Positions 26,330 to 35,076 of a stretch of 64,000 nucleotides of DNA are shown here, one piece after another. The first letter of the stretch is position 1; every line of letters starts with the position of its first letter. Position numbers and translations under genes: made by a program. The notes beneath the pieces were generated by a model. It did no database searches. It was not told the DNA's origin and saw only the letters and a list, made by a program, of their open reading frames with translations. Origin of the DNA: Onishia niordana. Its GTDB lineage: Bacteria; Pseudomonadota; Gammaproteobacteria; Pseudomonadales; Halomonadaceae. The stretch covers positions 1 to 64,000 of the forward strand of contig NZ_SDSD01000008.1 of assembly GCF_004798965.1 (NCBI RefSeq), in the 5' to 3' direction.

Positions 26330-26710
26330 GGATTCAACCCTCGTCGGTCACCTGTGCGGTGACTCTCGCTGTGTATTTTTGATGATCTCGCCCCCATCCG
26401 GTGCCCCGCATGGCTAGGCAGGACACCAGAAGGGTGCAGAGTAGGCCGGCAAGGCCTAGGCTTTGTCTGAAAAGTCGACGAGCGAAGGCCAGACAAGGCA
26501 AAAATTGGCGAAAGAGCGGAGTTTACAGGGTGTAAATGAGCATCTTGAGCCGATTTTTAACGCCGTATGGGCTAGCGCAGTACTTTTCAGGCATTGCCGA
26601 GTGAGATGTTTTCATTGTGACGTCCTCATTACGCCCCGACTAATGAAAGTTTCACCTCTGCCGTATCGATTTCATTCATATAAAAACTCGAGCAAGCATA
26701 ACCGTCAGGT
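26330..26710. other. Gap metF / DMT exporter
   Basis: About 380 bp. Its middle holds the 140-bp MITE-like repeat. The part from 26599 to 26710 is AT-rich (ATTTCATTCATATAAAAACT) and sits downstream of the exporter gene. An open frame of 83 codons runs through the repeat but has no family resemblance, and I treat it as non-coding. Confidence 0.5.
26459..26598. repeat. MITE-like dispersed repeat, copy 1
   Basis: 140-bp element, about 85% identical by my count to 47782-47921. Imperfect terminal inverted repeats are GGCTTTGTCTGAAAAGT at the left and GGCAATGCCTGAAAAGT (reverse complement of the right end). Inside are a TTTACA-GGG-TGTAAA hairpin and a flanking stem AAAAATTGGC / GCCGATTTTT. It encodes no transposase. 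I recall very similar sequences scattered through marine gammaproteobacterial genomes but cannot confirm that here. Confidence 0.75.
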
Positions 26711-27622
26711 CTAACGCTTATGCGAGACACCCGGTGTGCCATCGCGCCGCAACGGCCAGCGCAGCCAGCCGCTGCCGATCAGCATGCCAAGGGTGATCAG
26801 CCCTGCCGCCACGGCCAGCGAGCCGGTCGGCTCTGCATAACCGCAGGCAATCAGCACCACCGTCGAAAGCAGAGGCGTGAAGTAGGACAACAGCCCCAGC
26901 AGGCGCAGATCACCATGCTTGACGCCCCGGTCCCAGGTGAAGAAGGCGCTGCCCACTGGACCAAGGCCCAGCCCCAGCACCCCAAGCCAGCCTAGCCCCT
27001 CGGGCCAGCGGGTCGTCTCGAACAACAGGTGGCCTAGCCCGGCAAGCAACGCGGTAACCAGACAGAAGCCGCCTACCGCCGCGGTCGGCACTTGGCGCAT
27101 GGTCCGTGACAGCACCGAATAGCCGCTCCACAGGAAGGCACAGGCGACCGCTGCCCCGTAACCAAGAACTGAGCCCTCACCGGAGACATCGCCGCCGATC
27201 AGCAGGGCGGCGCCAGCAAAGCCCAGCAGGGCACCGATCACATGCACGGCCTTCAAGCGCTCCCCGGGCAACAGCGCCACGAACAGCACGATCAAAAGCG
27301 GCCACAGGTAGCTGATCAACCCGGCGTTGGCCGGTGGCGCATTCTGCTGGGCGATGAAATACAGGGCGTGATAGCCAAAGAGCCCCCCGACCCCGAGCGC
27401 CCAGACGACGGGCGGCAGCCGCAACGCCATCTTGAGCGATTCGCCGCGCACCCGAAGCCAGACAGCGAAACAGACGAAGGCGACCGCGAAGGCCAACGAT
27501 GTGAGCAGAAACGGCGGCACCGGACCGGCCAGTTGGGTCAGGGCCGCCAGCAGCGCCCAGTTGAGCACGGTCGTCGCCCCGATGGTGGTGGCGCGTGAGT
27601 CGGGGGGCGTGGCATCGGTCAT
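26711..27622 (-). CDS. DMT-superfamily (EamA) exporter
   Basis: Inner-membrane transporter of the drug/metabolite superfamily, 303 aa, with ten hydrophobic helices in two EamA repeats (about 5-140 and 150-285). It has the general look of YddG-like amino-acid exporters, with GGLFGYHALYFIAQQNAPPANAGLI split by the first repeat boundary. The substrate cannot be assigned. GGAG lies upstream of the start. It is divergent from the AEC transporter gene. Confidence 0.8.
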   Translation of the reverse strand: MTDATPPDSRATTIGATTVLNWALLAALTQLAGPVPPFLLTSLAFAVAFVCFAVWLRVRGESLKMALRLPPVVWALGVGGLFGYHALYFIAQQNAPPANAGLISYLWPLLIVLFVALLPGERLKAVHVIGALLGFAGAALLIGGDVSGEGSVLGYGAAVACAFLWSGYSVLSRTMRQVPTAAVGGFCLVTALLAGLGHLLFETTRWPEGLGWLGVLGLGLGPVGSAFFTWDRGVKHGDLRLLGLLSYFTPLLSTVVLIACGYAEPTGSLAVAAGLITLGMLIGSGWLRWPLRRDGTPGVSHKR

Positions 27623-27839
27623 GGCATGGCTCCAAGTTGACGAAGGTGACGATCAGCCCCCTAGCCTTACAGAAGCCTGCACCGAGAACTTGTCGAATTC
27701 TGACCCTCGCTGGCCGCATCATCCACGCACGTGGCTAATGACAGATGAGCGTCATGAAAGCTAAGACATCTGGCATCTAACACCCTGACAGACAGGCACC
27801 TGGCAGGCATGATGTGATTTTTTTTATCAGGAGATACCG

Positions 27840-28781
27840 ATGGCGGAGTTCGACCTTGGCGCCACCCTGATGGCGCCGCTGTGGATGCTGCTGGCCTTCG
27901 TCGGCCTGGGGGTAATCTGTGCCCGGCAGCTCTCCCTCGACCCACGGCCCATCGCCAGCCTGCTGATCTACGTGATCGCCCCGGTCACGGTCTTTCGCGG
28001 CCTGGTGCTGGGTGGTCCGACTCCGGCCTATCTGCTGCTGACGCTGGGAGTGTTCGTCATCGCCAGCCTGATGTGTCTGCTGGTCGGCCGACTCGCCCGC
28101 CCCTTCTTCGCCGCCGAGGAAGCCTCGCTGCTGGCCTTCTCCGCTGGCACCGCCAACACCGGCTACTTCGGGCTACCGGTGGCCATGGTGCTGCTGTCTC
28201 CCGAAGGCGTCACCCAGTACCTGTTCTGCTTACTTGGCATGAATCTATTTGAATTCACGCTGGGCTTCTATGTGAGCGCCCGTGGCCGCTTCTCGGTGCG
28301 CGAAAGCCTTCACAAGATTCTGCGCCTGCCGCTGATTTATGCCTTTCTCGCCGCCCTGGTGGTCAGCGGCCTGTCGCTATCCCTGCCGGCAGCGCTGATG
28401 CAGGGGTTCGAGGTCTTCCCGCCCACCTACACCCTGCTGGGCATGATGATCATCGGCATGACGCTTGGCCGCGTCAGCTTCAGCGAGTTGGATCCGCGCT
28501 TTATCGGTGCCTCGCTGGCGGTGCGTTTCGGGCTCTGGCCGCTGGTCAGCCTCGGTGCCGTCCTGGCCCTGCAGGCAACGCTCGGCATCGGCGAGGAACT
28601 GGCGCTGGCACTGCTGCTGGTCGGGGTCGTACCGCTGGCCGCCAACCTAGTGGTGGTGGCCATGGAGCTGGGGAGCCGGGCCGAAAAGGCCGCCGTGGCG
28701 GTGTTGATCAGCACCCTGATCGCCCCGCTGGTGATGCCGTTCTATCTGGAAGGCCTGCTGGCACTGGTGGCAACGGGCTGA
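27840..28781 (+). CDS. AEC-family (auxin efflux carrier) transporter
   Basis: Membrane transporter, 313 aa, with about ten helices of the AEC/malonate-transporter family. Diagnostic blocks are FSAGTANTGYFGLPVAMVL and the C-terminal LLLVGVVPLAANLVVVAMELG. Family members move small carboxylates or act as exporters, and the substrate is unknown. AGGAG lies 7 nt before the ATG. Its last 40 bp overlap the 3' end of the convergent araC-type gene, which may be its regulator or simply a neighbour. Confidence 0.8.
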   Translation: MAEFDLGATLMAPLWMLLAFVGLGVICARQLSLDPRPIASLLIYVIAPVTVFRGLVLGGPTPAYLLLTLGVFVIASLMCLLVGRLARPFFAAEEASLLAFSAGTANTGYFGLPVAMVLLSPEGVTQYLFCLLGMNLFEFTLGFYVSARGRFSVRESLHKILRLPLIYAFLAALVVSGLSLSLPAALMQGFEVFPPTYTLLGMMIIGMTLGRVSFSELDPRFIGASLAVRFGLWPLVSLGAVLALQATLGIGEELALALLLVGVVPLAANLVVVAMELGSRAEKAAVAVLISTLIAPLVMPFYLEGLLALVATG

Positions 28782-29500
28782 TCCTGTCGCCAGGCCCGGG
28801 GCGAGAGGCCATGGCGGTCACGGAAGGTACGCGAAAAATGCGCGGCATCACCGAAGCCACAGGCCAGGGCGATCTCGGTGAGGCTGGCGGAGGATTCGAC
28901 CATCAGCGTCTCGGCCCGCTCGAGGCGACGCTCGAGCAACCAGGCATGGGGGGAGCGGCCGGTCAGGGCCCGGAACTGGCGAGCGAAGGCCGCCTCTGCC
29001 ATATGGCAACGGGCCGCCCAATCGCGAACCCGCCAGCGCCGGGCCAGATCGGCCTCGATCTCGGGTAGCAGGCGTAACAGGCGCAGACGCGGTTCACTGA
29101 CCGTCTTTGACGGCGGACTCAAGGCACCGCCGAGCCAGGTCGCCAGCCCCGCCGGATCAGCCTCTACGAGTCGCCGGGCCTGATGCATTAGCGCTGGCGA
29201 CAGGCGCCGCGCATCGCGGGTAAGCCCTTCCTCCAGGGCCAGCGACTCACACCAGGTCACCGGCAGGTCGACGACCAGGGTCTGGTTATCCCGCGGCGCC
29301 AGGTAATGATGTGTGTCGCCCGAGGGGATTGGCACCAGCACCCCAGGCGCGACCCGGCGACTGCGACCCGATACCTCCAGCTCGACACAGCCTTCTAGCC
29401 CCAGCAGCAACTGGTGATAGCCATGACGATCGCTGAGTACACGATCCGGATAGGACCGCACGGCGACTAAGGGAGACGCTGGGGTATCGGTTACGGGCAT
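28742..29500 (-). CDS. AraC-family transcriptional regulator
   Basis: Regulator of 252 aa. An N-terminal cupin-like sensor (about 15-95, with GDTHHYLAPRDNQTLVVDLP) is joined to a C-terminal double helix-turn-helix (about 150-245). The second HTH, SLTEIALACGFGDAAHFSRTFRDRHGLSPRAWR, is a textbook AraC signature when read over both halves. AGGAGG lies 6 nt upstream of the ATG. The convergent overlap with the AEC transporter gene (40 bp) is unusual. Targets are unknown. Confidence 0.87.
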   Translation of the reverse strand: MPVTDTPASPLVAVRSYPDRVLSDRHGYHQLLLGLEGCVELEVSGRSRRVAPGVLVPIPSGDTHHYLAPRDNQTLVVDLPVTWCESLALEEGLTRDARRLSPALMHQARRLVEADPAGLATWLGGALSPPSKTVSEPRLRLLRLLPEIEADLARRWRVRDWAARCHMAEAAFARQFRALTGRSPHAWLLERRLERAETLMVESSASLTEIALACGFGDAAHFSRTFRDRHGLSPRAWRQDQPVATSASRPSR

Positions 29501-29572
29501 GAAAAACCTCCTGCCCTATTGAAGCACAGCTCCGGCGCCGCACAAGTCATCGCGGCTCATGCGCTTGTGCCA

Positions 29573-30391
29573 TCAGGCGCTCGCCAACGACCCTGCCTCC
29601 ATGGGGCGTGGCTCTACCATAGGCTCCACGCCAATCACCCGGCCCTCCCAGTCGATCAGGCTGAGACGACCGTCACGATCCTCCATCAGCGCCGTGCAAT
29701 GCTCGACCCAGTCACCGTCATTGCAGTAGAGAACGCCCGGGCGCGTGGCGAAGCCGGCCTTGTGAATATGACCACCGATATAGCCATCGAGCCCCTCCCT
29801 CGCCGCCTGATGCATCGCTGCCTGCTCGAACTGCTCGACGTAGCGGCGCGCCGCCCCCACCTGGCGCTTCAAGGCTCCCGCCAGCGACCAGTAGGGTAGC
29901 CCCAGCAGACGACGGCTGTGATTGCACCAGCGATTCAGCGACAGCAGAAACTGGTGCATGCCATCCCCCAGTGCCATCAGCCAGGGGGCCATGCGCACAT
30001 GGGTATCGAACTCATCGCCGTGGCTGACCAACAGCCGTCGGTGATCGGCGGTCGCGTGAATCACGCGGCGCTCGATACGCACGTTATAGAGTCTGAGACC
30101 ACACAGCCGACGCATGGCCGCATCGTGGTTACCGGGAATGTAGATCACCTCGCAGCCGCCACGGGCCAGGCGCAGTATCCGCGCCATCAGCCGCTGCTGG
30201 GCACTCGGCAGCACCGCGCGTTTTCGCATGGCGATCAGGTCGATGATATCGCCGACCAGATAGAGCCGCTTGGGACGCACCCGGCGCAGCAGGCTATCGA
30301 GTAGCTGGGCCTGGCAGTCTGGCGTGCCCATGTGCAGATCGGAGATGAACAGGGTGCGGGGGTCGGTCGGGGCAATCGGCGGGGTAGTCAT
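29573..30391 (-). CDS. LpxH-like calcineurin-type phosphoesterase
   Basis: Metallophosphoesterase of the UDP-2,3-diacylglucosamine hydrolase-like family (COG2908), 272 aa. Metal-binding motifs run in order: DLHMG (about residue 18), GDIIDL (about 48), GNHD (about 92), SHGDEFD and GGHIHKAG (about 200). It is longer than LpxH and resembles the paralogues often annotated as UDP-2,3-diacylglucosamine diphosphatase-like, so a lipid A role is possible but not certain. GGAGG lies 8 nt upstream of the start. Confidence 0.82.
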   Translation of the reverse strand: MTTPPIAPTDPRTLFISDLHMGTPDCQAQLLDSLLRRVRPKRLYLVGDIIDLIAMRKRAVLPSAQQRLMARILRLARGGCEVIYIPGNHDAAMRRLCGLRLYNVRIERRVIHATADHRRLLVSHGDEFDTHVRMAPWLMALGDGMHQFLLSLNRWCNHSRRLLGLPYWSLAGALKRQVGAARRYVEQFEQAAMHQAAREGLDGYIGGHIHKAGFATRPGVLYCNDGDWVEHCTALMEDRDGRLSLIDWEGRVIGVEPMVEPRPMEAGSLASA

Positions 30392-30549
30392 GGGGGCGGC
30401 CTCCTTCGAACGCCCCCCCAGAATGACGCCGCGCCATGACGCTTCAATGGCGCAGCGGTGACGATGCCGTGACAGTCAGTCAATGCCCCCAGCGGCCCAG
30501 CCACCAGGGCATGTGGCGCCAATGAGCGCCGGCGACTTACCGACAACGC

Positions 30550-31212
30550 CTAGGACACGCTGGTGAAGTCCGGCGCCACCAACACCCTAGCCGCGGCAGG
30601 CCGACCCCGCAGGCGTTCGATATAGTCCATCAGGCGCGGCGTCTCGGCCAACAGGTCCTTGGCGGCGGGCATGCCGGCGAGATAGTCGAGCATCGGCGCG
30701 GCAAGGGCATCGGCAATGGTGAAGTCATCGCCTACCAGGTAGTCGCCCTGGCTCAGCGCCTCCTCCAGCAGGCCCAGCAGGCGGACCACCTCCGGTTGCG
30801 CTGCAGCCACCATCTCGTGGCGGACGGCCCCGTTCTCGCCCTTGGGAAACACAAACTCCAGCAGGTAGCGACGCACCAGTGCTTGATCCACGTAGAGCGC
30901 AAGTATTCCGGTCCACTGGTCGACCTGCGCCCGCGGCCAGGGCGCTTCGGGCTGAAGGGCGGGCCCGTCGAAGGCCGCATCCAGGTAACGGCAGATGCTC
31001 GGCGTTTCGATCAGGCGCCGCTCGCCATGCAGCAGGATGGGCACCTTGCCGAAGGGATGCAGGGCAAAGTGTTCGGAGGAGTGCATCACCAAGGGGCAGC
31101 CTTCACTTTCAGTGCCGAGGGTGTAGGGAATGCCCTTCTCCTCACAGCACAGCTGAACGCTGCGCACGAAGGTACTGAACTGGGGGCCGACGATATGCAC
31201 GGAAGTCGCCAT
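30550..31212 (-). CDS. Glutathione S-transferase family protein
   Basis: GST-fold protein, 220 aa. The thioredoxin-like N-terminal domain (about 4-80) has the active-site-like start HIVGPQFSTFVRS, the cis-proline loop GKVPIL and the glutathione-contact pair ETPSICRYLD. The all-helical C-terminal domain (about 90-205) has DDFTIADALAAPML as N-capping box. It is divergent from a TetR-type gene, with a perfect operator in between, and this suggests an inducible stress or detoxification enzyme. The electrophile is unknown. Confidence 0.88.
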   Translation of the reverse strand: MATSVHIVGPQFSTFVRSVQLCCEEKGIPYTLGTESEGCPLVMHSSEHFALHPFGKVPILLHGERRLIETPSICRYLDAAFDGPALQPEAPWPRAQVDQWTGILALYVDQALVRRYLLEFVFPKGENGAVRHEMVAAAQPEVVRLLGLLEEALSQGDYLVGDDFTIADALAAPMLDYLAGMPAAKDLLAETPRLMDYIERLRGRPAAARVLVAPDFTSVS

Positions 31213-31256
31213 CGGTATCGCTCCATCGGTAGGGGTACTGCCAGGCTAGCCCGCGA

Positions 31257-31282
31257 CACTATATGTTCAAGAACATATAGTG
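31257..31282. promoter_or_regulatory. TetR-type operator, GST/TetR
   Basis: Perfect palindrome with 12-bp arms CACTATATGTTC and GAACATATAGTG around a central AA. It lies 44 bp before the GST start and 71 bp before the TetR start. Size and position fit the binding site of the adjacent TetR regulator, which would control both genes. Confidence 0.8.
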
Positions 31283-31353
31283 CCTTCATGCCATATTGCC
31301 CCCTTGCCCTGGTGCACCTCAGGGCCTTCAACCAGCCGAGGAGCAAAGCCCCC

Positions 31354-31899
31354 ATGCCGTGGAGCGACGATCACAAGCCGCGTACTCGTCAACGCATCCT
31401 CAAGGCCGCCGCCACCCTGTTCACCCAGCAGGGATTCACGGGGGTTAGCATCGACGATGTGATGCGCCATGCTGGCCTGACACGCGGCGCCTTCTATGCC
31501 CACTTCCTCTCCAAAGGAGAGCTCTATAGTGCAGCGCTACAGCATGCCGCCCACGCAAATATCGACCAACTTGAGAACGCTACGCCCAAACAGCGCGTGT
31601 TCGGCTATTTGAGCGAAGCCCACCGCCAAGGGCTAGACATCAATTGTCCGCTGGCCTGCCTGGTAAGCGACGTTGCCCAGCAGGACGACAGCGTCCGTGA
31701 CACCTACACCCGACTATTCTCGGGCTTCGTGACTCGCTGTCAGCAGGCAGATGGCGCTACAGGGGCTCGCGAACGCGCCTTGCAACAGGCCGTCACCCTG
31801 ATCGGCGGTATGGCGATTGCTCGCACTCTCAGTGACGATGCCCTGGCCGAGGAGGTGCTGGCGGCCTGCCGGAGCCTGGTCATCGCCGAGGATGCCTAA
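31354..31899 (+). CDS. TetR-family repressor
   Basis: Repressor of 181 aa. ATG 31354 has GAGGAG 9 nt upstream. The N-terminal HTH reads RQRILKAAATLFTQQGFTGV, then IDDVMRHAGLTRGAFYAHF, the classic TetR signature. The C-terminal ligand domain has Cys residues (INCPLACLVSDVA) that could sense electrophiles or oxidants; this is inference. It probably binds the 26-bp palindrome upstream and represses itself and the GST gene. It converges with ahcY with a 20-bp gap. Confidence 0.88.
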   Translation: MPWSDDHKPRTRQRILKAAATLFTQQGFTGVSIDDVMRHAGLTRGAFYAHFLSKGELYSAALQHAAHANIDQLENATPKQRVFGYLSEAHRQGLDINCPLACLVSDVAQQDDSVRDTYTRLFSGFVTRCQQADGATGARERALQQAVTLIGGMAIARTLSDDALAEEVLAACRSLVIAEDA

Positions 31900-31919
31900 T
31901 AAGCAACTGGCCCGCCTTG

Positions 31920-33329
31920 CTAGTAGCGATAGCTGTCCGGCTTGAAGGGCCCCTCTGCGGCTAGCCCCAGGTAGTCCGCCTGAGCCTGGGTCAGTTGGGT
32001 GATCACGCCACCGAAGCCTTCGACCATGTAGCGGGCTACCTCTTCGTCCAGATGACGGGGCAACACCGACAGGGTCAGCGCCGCACGACGCGCTTCCAGC
32101 GACAGATCGGCGAAGCGGCTCTCGAAGAGGTGGATCTGGGCCAGCACCTGGTTGGCAAAGGAGCCATCCATGATCCGTGAAGGATGGCCGGTGGCATTGC
32201 CCAAGTTAACCAGCCTGCCCTCGGCAAGCAGCAGCAGGTAGTCGCCACTTTCAGGGTCGAAAGCGCCCGGAGTGCTGTCGCGGTAGACCTTATGGACCTG
32301 CGGCTTGATTTCCTCCCAGTGCCACTGGCGGCGCATGTGAGCGGTGTCGATCTCGCTGTCGAAATGGCCGATATTGCACACCACGCAGCCCTTCTTGAGC
32401 GCTTCGAGCATAGAGGCATCGCACGCGTCGATGTTGCCGGTGGCCGTCACCACCAGGTCGATCTTGCCAAGCATCGCCGTATCGAGACTGGCAGTGCCGC
32501 CGTTATGGCCCTCACGGTAGGGAGACACCACTTCGAAGCCGTCCATGCAGGCCTGCATGGCACAGATCGGGTCGATCTCACTGACCTTGACGATCATGCC
32601 TTCCTGGCGCAGTGAGGCCGCCGAGCCCTTGCCGACATCGCCATAGCCCACCACCAGCGCCTGCTTGCCGGCTAACAGGTGATCGAGAGCGCGCTTGATG
32701 GCATCGGACAAGGAATGGCGACAGCCGTACTTGTTGTCGTTCTTCGACTTGGTGACGGCATCGTTGACGTTGATCGCCGGCACCTTGAGGCTGCCATCGC
32801 GCAGCATCTCGTGAAGGCGATGCACGCCGGTGGTGGTCTCCTCCGAGATGCCGTGGATGGCCTCAAGCAGCTCGGGGCGCTGCTCGTGCAAGAGCGCGGT
32901 AAGATCGCCGCCATCGTCGAGCACCAAGTTCGGCACCCAGCCATCGGGGCCCTCGACGGTCTGTTCGATACACCACCAGAACTCCTCCTCGGTCTCTCCC
33001 TTCCAGGCGAACACCGGGATGCCCGCCGCGGCGACCGCGGCCGCGGCATGGTCCTGGGTCGAGAAGATATTGCAGGACGACCAGCGCACGCTGGCCCCCA
33101 GCGCCACCAGGGTCTCGATCAGCACGGCCGTCTGGATGGTCATGTGAATACAGCCGCTGATTCGCGCACCGGCCAGCGGCTGGGCGGCACGGTACTTCTC
33201 GCGGATCTTCATCAGCGCCGGCATCTCGGTTTCGGCGATGCGAATCTCGCGGCGGCCCCAATCGGCCAGGGAGGAATCGGCGACTTTATGGTCGCCGGCG
33301 GGCACAGCAGACATGGCGGGTCGAGTCAT
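31920..33329 (-). CDS. ahcY: S-adenosylhomocysteine hydrolase
   Basis: NAD+-dependent enzyme, 469 aa, splitting S-adenosylhomocysteine into adenosine and homocysteine in the methyl cycle. Visible are [33 protein letters not shown], the NAD motif [14 protein letters not shown] and the conserved C-terminus KPDSYRY. GAGG lies 6 nt before ATG 33329. An in-frame ATG at 33314 has no ribosome site. The 186-bp leader contains segments able to pair with this ribosome site (see regulatory entry). metK lies upstream on the same strand but with its own terminator. Confidence 0.96.
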   Translation of the reverse strand: MTRPAMSAVPAGDHKVADSSLADWGRREIRIAETEMPALMKIREKYRAAQPLAGARISGCIHMTIQTAVLIETLVALGASVRWSSCNIFSTQDHAAAAVAAAGIPVFAWKGETEEEFWWCIEQTVEGPDGWVPNLVLDDGGDLTALLHEQRPELLEAIHGISEETTTGVHRLHEMLRDGSLKVPAINVNDAVTKSKNDNKYGCRHSLSDAIKRALDHLLAGKQALVVGYGDVGKGSAASLRQEGMIVKVSEIDPICAMQACMDGFEVVSPYREGHNGGTASLDTAMLGKIDLVVTATGNIDACDASMLEALKKGCVVCNIGHFDSEIDTAHMRRQWHWEEIKPQVHKVYRDSTPGAFDPESGDYLLLLAEGRLVNLGNATGHPSRIMDGSFANQVLAQIHLFESRFADLSLEARRAALTLSVLPRHLDEEVARYMVEGFGGVITQLTQAQADYLGLAAEGPFKPDSYRY

Positions 33330-33333
33330 GCAA

Positions 33334-33437
33334 CACCTCGGTCAGCTTAGCGGGACATTACTGGTACCTAACCACGGTAGTGCCCCTAATATAGGTGGCT
33401 TATGCGACTCTCACCATGCCGACCGAGGCGCCGTGGT
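33334..33437 (-). promoter_or_regulatory. ahcY leader with possible anti-SD pseudoknot
   Basis: On the minus strand the leader segment CGCCUCGGUC (33430-33421) is complementary to GACCGAGGUG (33343-33334), which contains the ahcY ribosome binding site; about 12 consecutive pairs form if two G.U are allowed. A second pair, ACCACGG (33437-33431) with CCGUGGU (33377-33371), crosses the first, giving H-type pseudoknot topology. It does not match the SAH-riboswitch consensus that I remember. A possible -10 TATATT (33393-33388) inside the region could mean that part of it is DNA-level control instead. Confidence 0.4.
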
Positions 33438-33470
33438 ACAAACCTGACGCTGAGAGGCCACAAACCAAGA

Positions 33471-33488
33471 GACCCGCCGAAGCGGGTC
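33471..33488 (-). terminator. metK terminator with UUCG loop
   Basis: Hairpin GACCCGC/GCGGGTC with a TTCG tetraloop on the minus strand, 27 bp past the metK stop, followed by TCTTGGTTTG. It separates metK from the ahcY leader. Confidence 0.7.
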
Positions 33489-33515
33489 CCATCAAGCGCC
33501 TACATCACTGCTGGC

Positions 33516-34736
33516 TCAGATGCCGGCAGCGCGCTTGAGCGCCTCGGCCTTGTCGGTCTTCTCCCAGGGGAAGGCCGTGAAGGTCTCGGTCATCACCTCG
33601 CCATTGACGTCGGTCCATTCGTAGCTCGACTCGAACGGCTCACGGCCGAAGTGACCATAGGCGGCAGTCAGCCGATACATCGGATGCAGCAGATCGAGCA
33701 TGCGCGTGATCGCATTGGGGCGCAGGTCGAAATGTTCGCGTATCAGTTCGATGATCTTGGCATCGCTGATCTTGCCGGTGCCGAAGGTATCGACCGACAC
33801 CGAGGTCGGCTCGGCCACGCCGATGGCGTAGGACACCTGGATCTCGCACTTGTCGGCAAGGCCGGCGGCGACGATGTTCTTGGCCACGTAGCGGCCGGCA
33901 TAGGCGGCGCTACGGTCGACCTTGGACGGGTCCTTGCCGGAGAAGGCGCCGCCACCGTGACGGGCCATGCCGCCGTAAGTGTCGACGATGATCTTGCGCC
34001 CCGTCAGGCCGCAGTCCCCCACCGGGCCGCCGATCACGAACTTGCCGGTCGGGTTGATGTGATACTGGGTGGTCTCGGTCAGCCATTCGGCGGGCAGCAC
34101 CTGCTCGATGATCTCGCGCTTGACCATCTTGCGAAGCTCGTCCTGGTCGATCTCGGGATCATGCTGAGTGGACAGCACCACCGCATCGACCGCCGCCGGC
34201 TTGCCATCGTCACCGTAGCGGAAGGTGACCTGGCTCTTGGCGTCCGGACGCAACCAGGGCAGCATGCCGCTCTTGCGCAGTTCCGCCTGACGCTCGACCA
34301 GCCGATGCGAGTAGTGGATCGGCGCCGGCATGTAGGAATCGGTCTCGTTGGTGGCATAGCCAAACATCAGGCCCTGGTCACCGGCACCCTGATCTTCAGG
34401 CTTCGAGCGGTCGACACCCTGGGCGATATCGACGCTCTGCTTGCCGATCAGGTTGAGCACGCCGCAGGTCTCGCCGTCGAAGCCGACGTCGGAGGAGGTG
34501 TAGCCGATATCCAGGATGACCCGGCGCACCAGGTCCTCAAGATCGACCCAGGCCGTGGTGGAGATCTCGCCGGCCACAATGGCCACGCCGGTCTTCACCA
34601 GGGTCTCGCAGGCCACGCGTGCCTGCTTGTCGCGAGCGATGATGGCATCCAGCACCGCGTCGGAAATCTGGTCGGCAATCTTGTCCGGATGCCCTTCGGA
34701 CACGGATTCAGAAGTAAACAGGGAGTATTCGCTCAT
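33516..34736 (-). CDS. metK: S-adenosylmethionine synthetase
   Basis: ATP:L-methionine adenosyltransferase, 406 aa, making SAM. Marks are [19 protein letters not shown] (ATP and methionine site), [12 protein letters not shown], the P-loop-like [16 protein letters not shown] and [11 protein letters not shown]. Its product feeds methylations whose by-product is cleared by AhcY, encoded just downstream. It is slightly longer than the E. coli enzyme. It is divergent from tkt across 340 bp. Confidence 0.97.
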   Translation of the reverse strand: MSEYSLFTSESVSEGHPDKIADQISDAVLDAIIARDKQARVACETLVKTGVAIVAGEISTTAWVDLEDLVRRVILDIGYTSSDVGFDGETCGVLNLIGKQSVDIAQGVDRSKPEDQGAGDQGLMFGYATNETDSYMPAPIHYSHRLVERQAELRKSGMLPWLRPDAKSQVTFRYGDDGKPAAVDAVVLSTQHDPEIDQDELRKMVKREIIEQVLPAEWLTETTQYHINPTGKFVIGGPVGDCGLTGRKIIVDTYGGMARHGGGAFSGKDPSKVDRSAAYAGRYVAKNIVAAGLADKCEIQVSYAIGVAEPTSVSVDTFGTGKISDAKIIELIREHFDLRPNAITRMLDLLHPMYRLTAAYGHFGREPFESSYEWTDVNGEVMTETFTAFPWEKTDKAEALKRAAGI

Positions 34737-35076
34737 GGCGTCCTCGACCCTCTATCAATAACGGCCTTTGAATAACGGCGTGGGGGCACAGCACGGCGGC
34801 TGAAGCTGCATCACCGCCTACCTCTGCGCATGGCAGGCGGAACGCGCGACGGGCCAAGAGGCCTCGGGGGCGGGATTCTACACCACAGCGGTCATCGGTT
34901 CCTAGAAGCTCGCGAGGCACGGCAATTGATGGTTGCGCCCTTCTCGGCGACAATACGCTCCCTGAATCCAGCGTGCCGCATGCCGCGGTGCCATTCCGCC
35001 ATCATGCTCGAGCCGCCCGCCTGCCGCGCGGAGCCGCCCGGGCGTTGCCTGATCGCCGCAGGCGAGGAGCTTTTCA
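34737..35076. other. Gap metK / tkt, divergent promoters
   Basis: 340 bp without a convincing gene. It must carry the metK and tkt promoters, but I could not pick strong -35/-10 pairs. A 9-bp direct repeat AATAACGGC occurs at 34757-34765 and 34771-34779 just upstream of metK. I see no SAM-riboswitch consensus. Confidence 0.45.

Noticed and set aside
26463..26714. 83-codon frame starting within repeat copy 1
   Set aside because: Its N-terminal part is the repeat itself, which has covarying hairpins and no coding conservation; no ribosome site.
27760..27839. Sigma-54-like TGGCAGG before the AEC gene
   Set aside because: The GC of the -12 element is missing at the required distance.
33330..33515. 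Known SAH riboswitch upstream of ahcY
   Set aside because: The conserved GCGCUGC and GGCUCGG core that I remember for that class is absent. I kept only the weaker pseudoknot idea.
33402..34775. 457-codon open frame antisense to metK
   Set aside because: Shadow of metK, which shows all its active-site motifs.
34737..35076. SAM riboswitch upstream of metK
   Set aside because: No conserved core of a known SAM class could be recognised in the leader.
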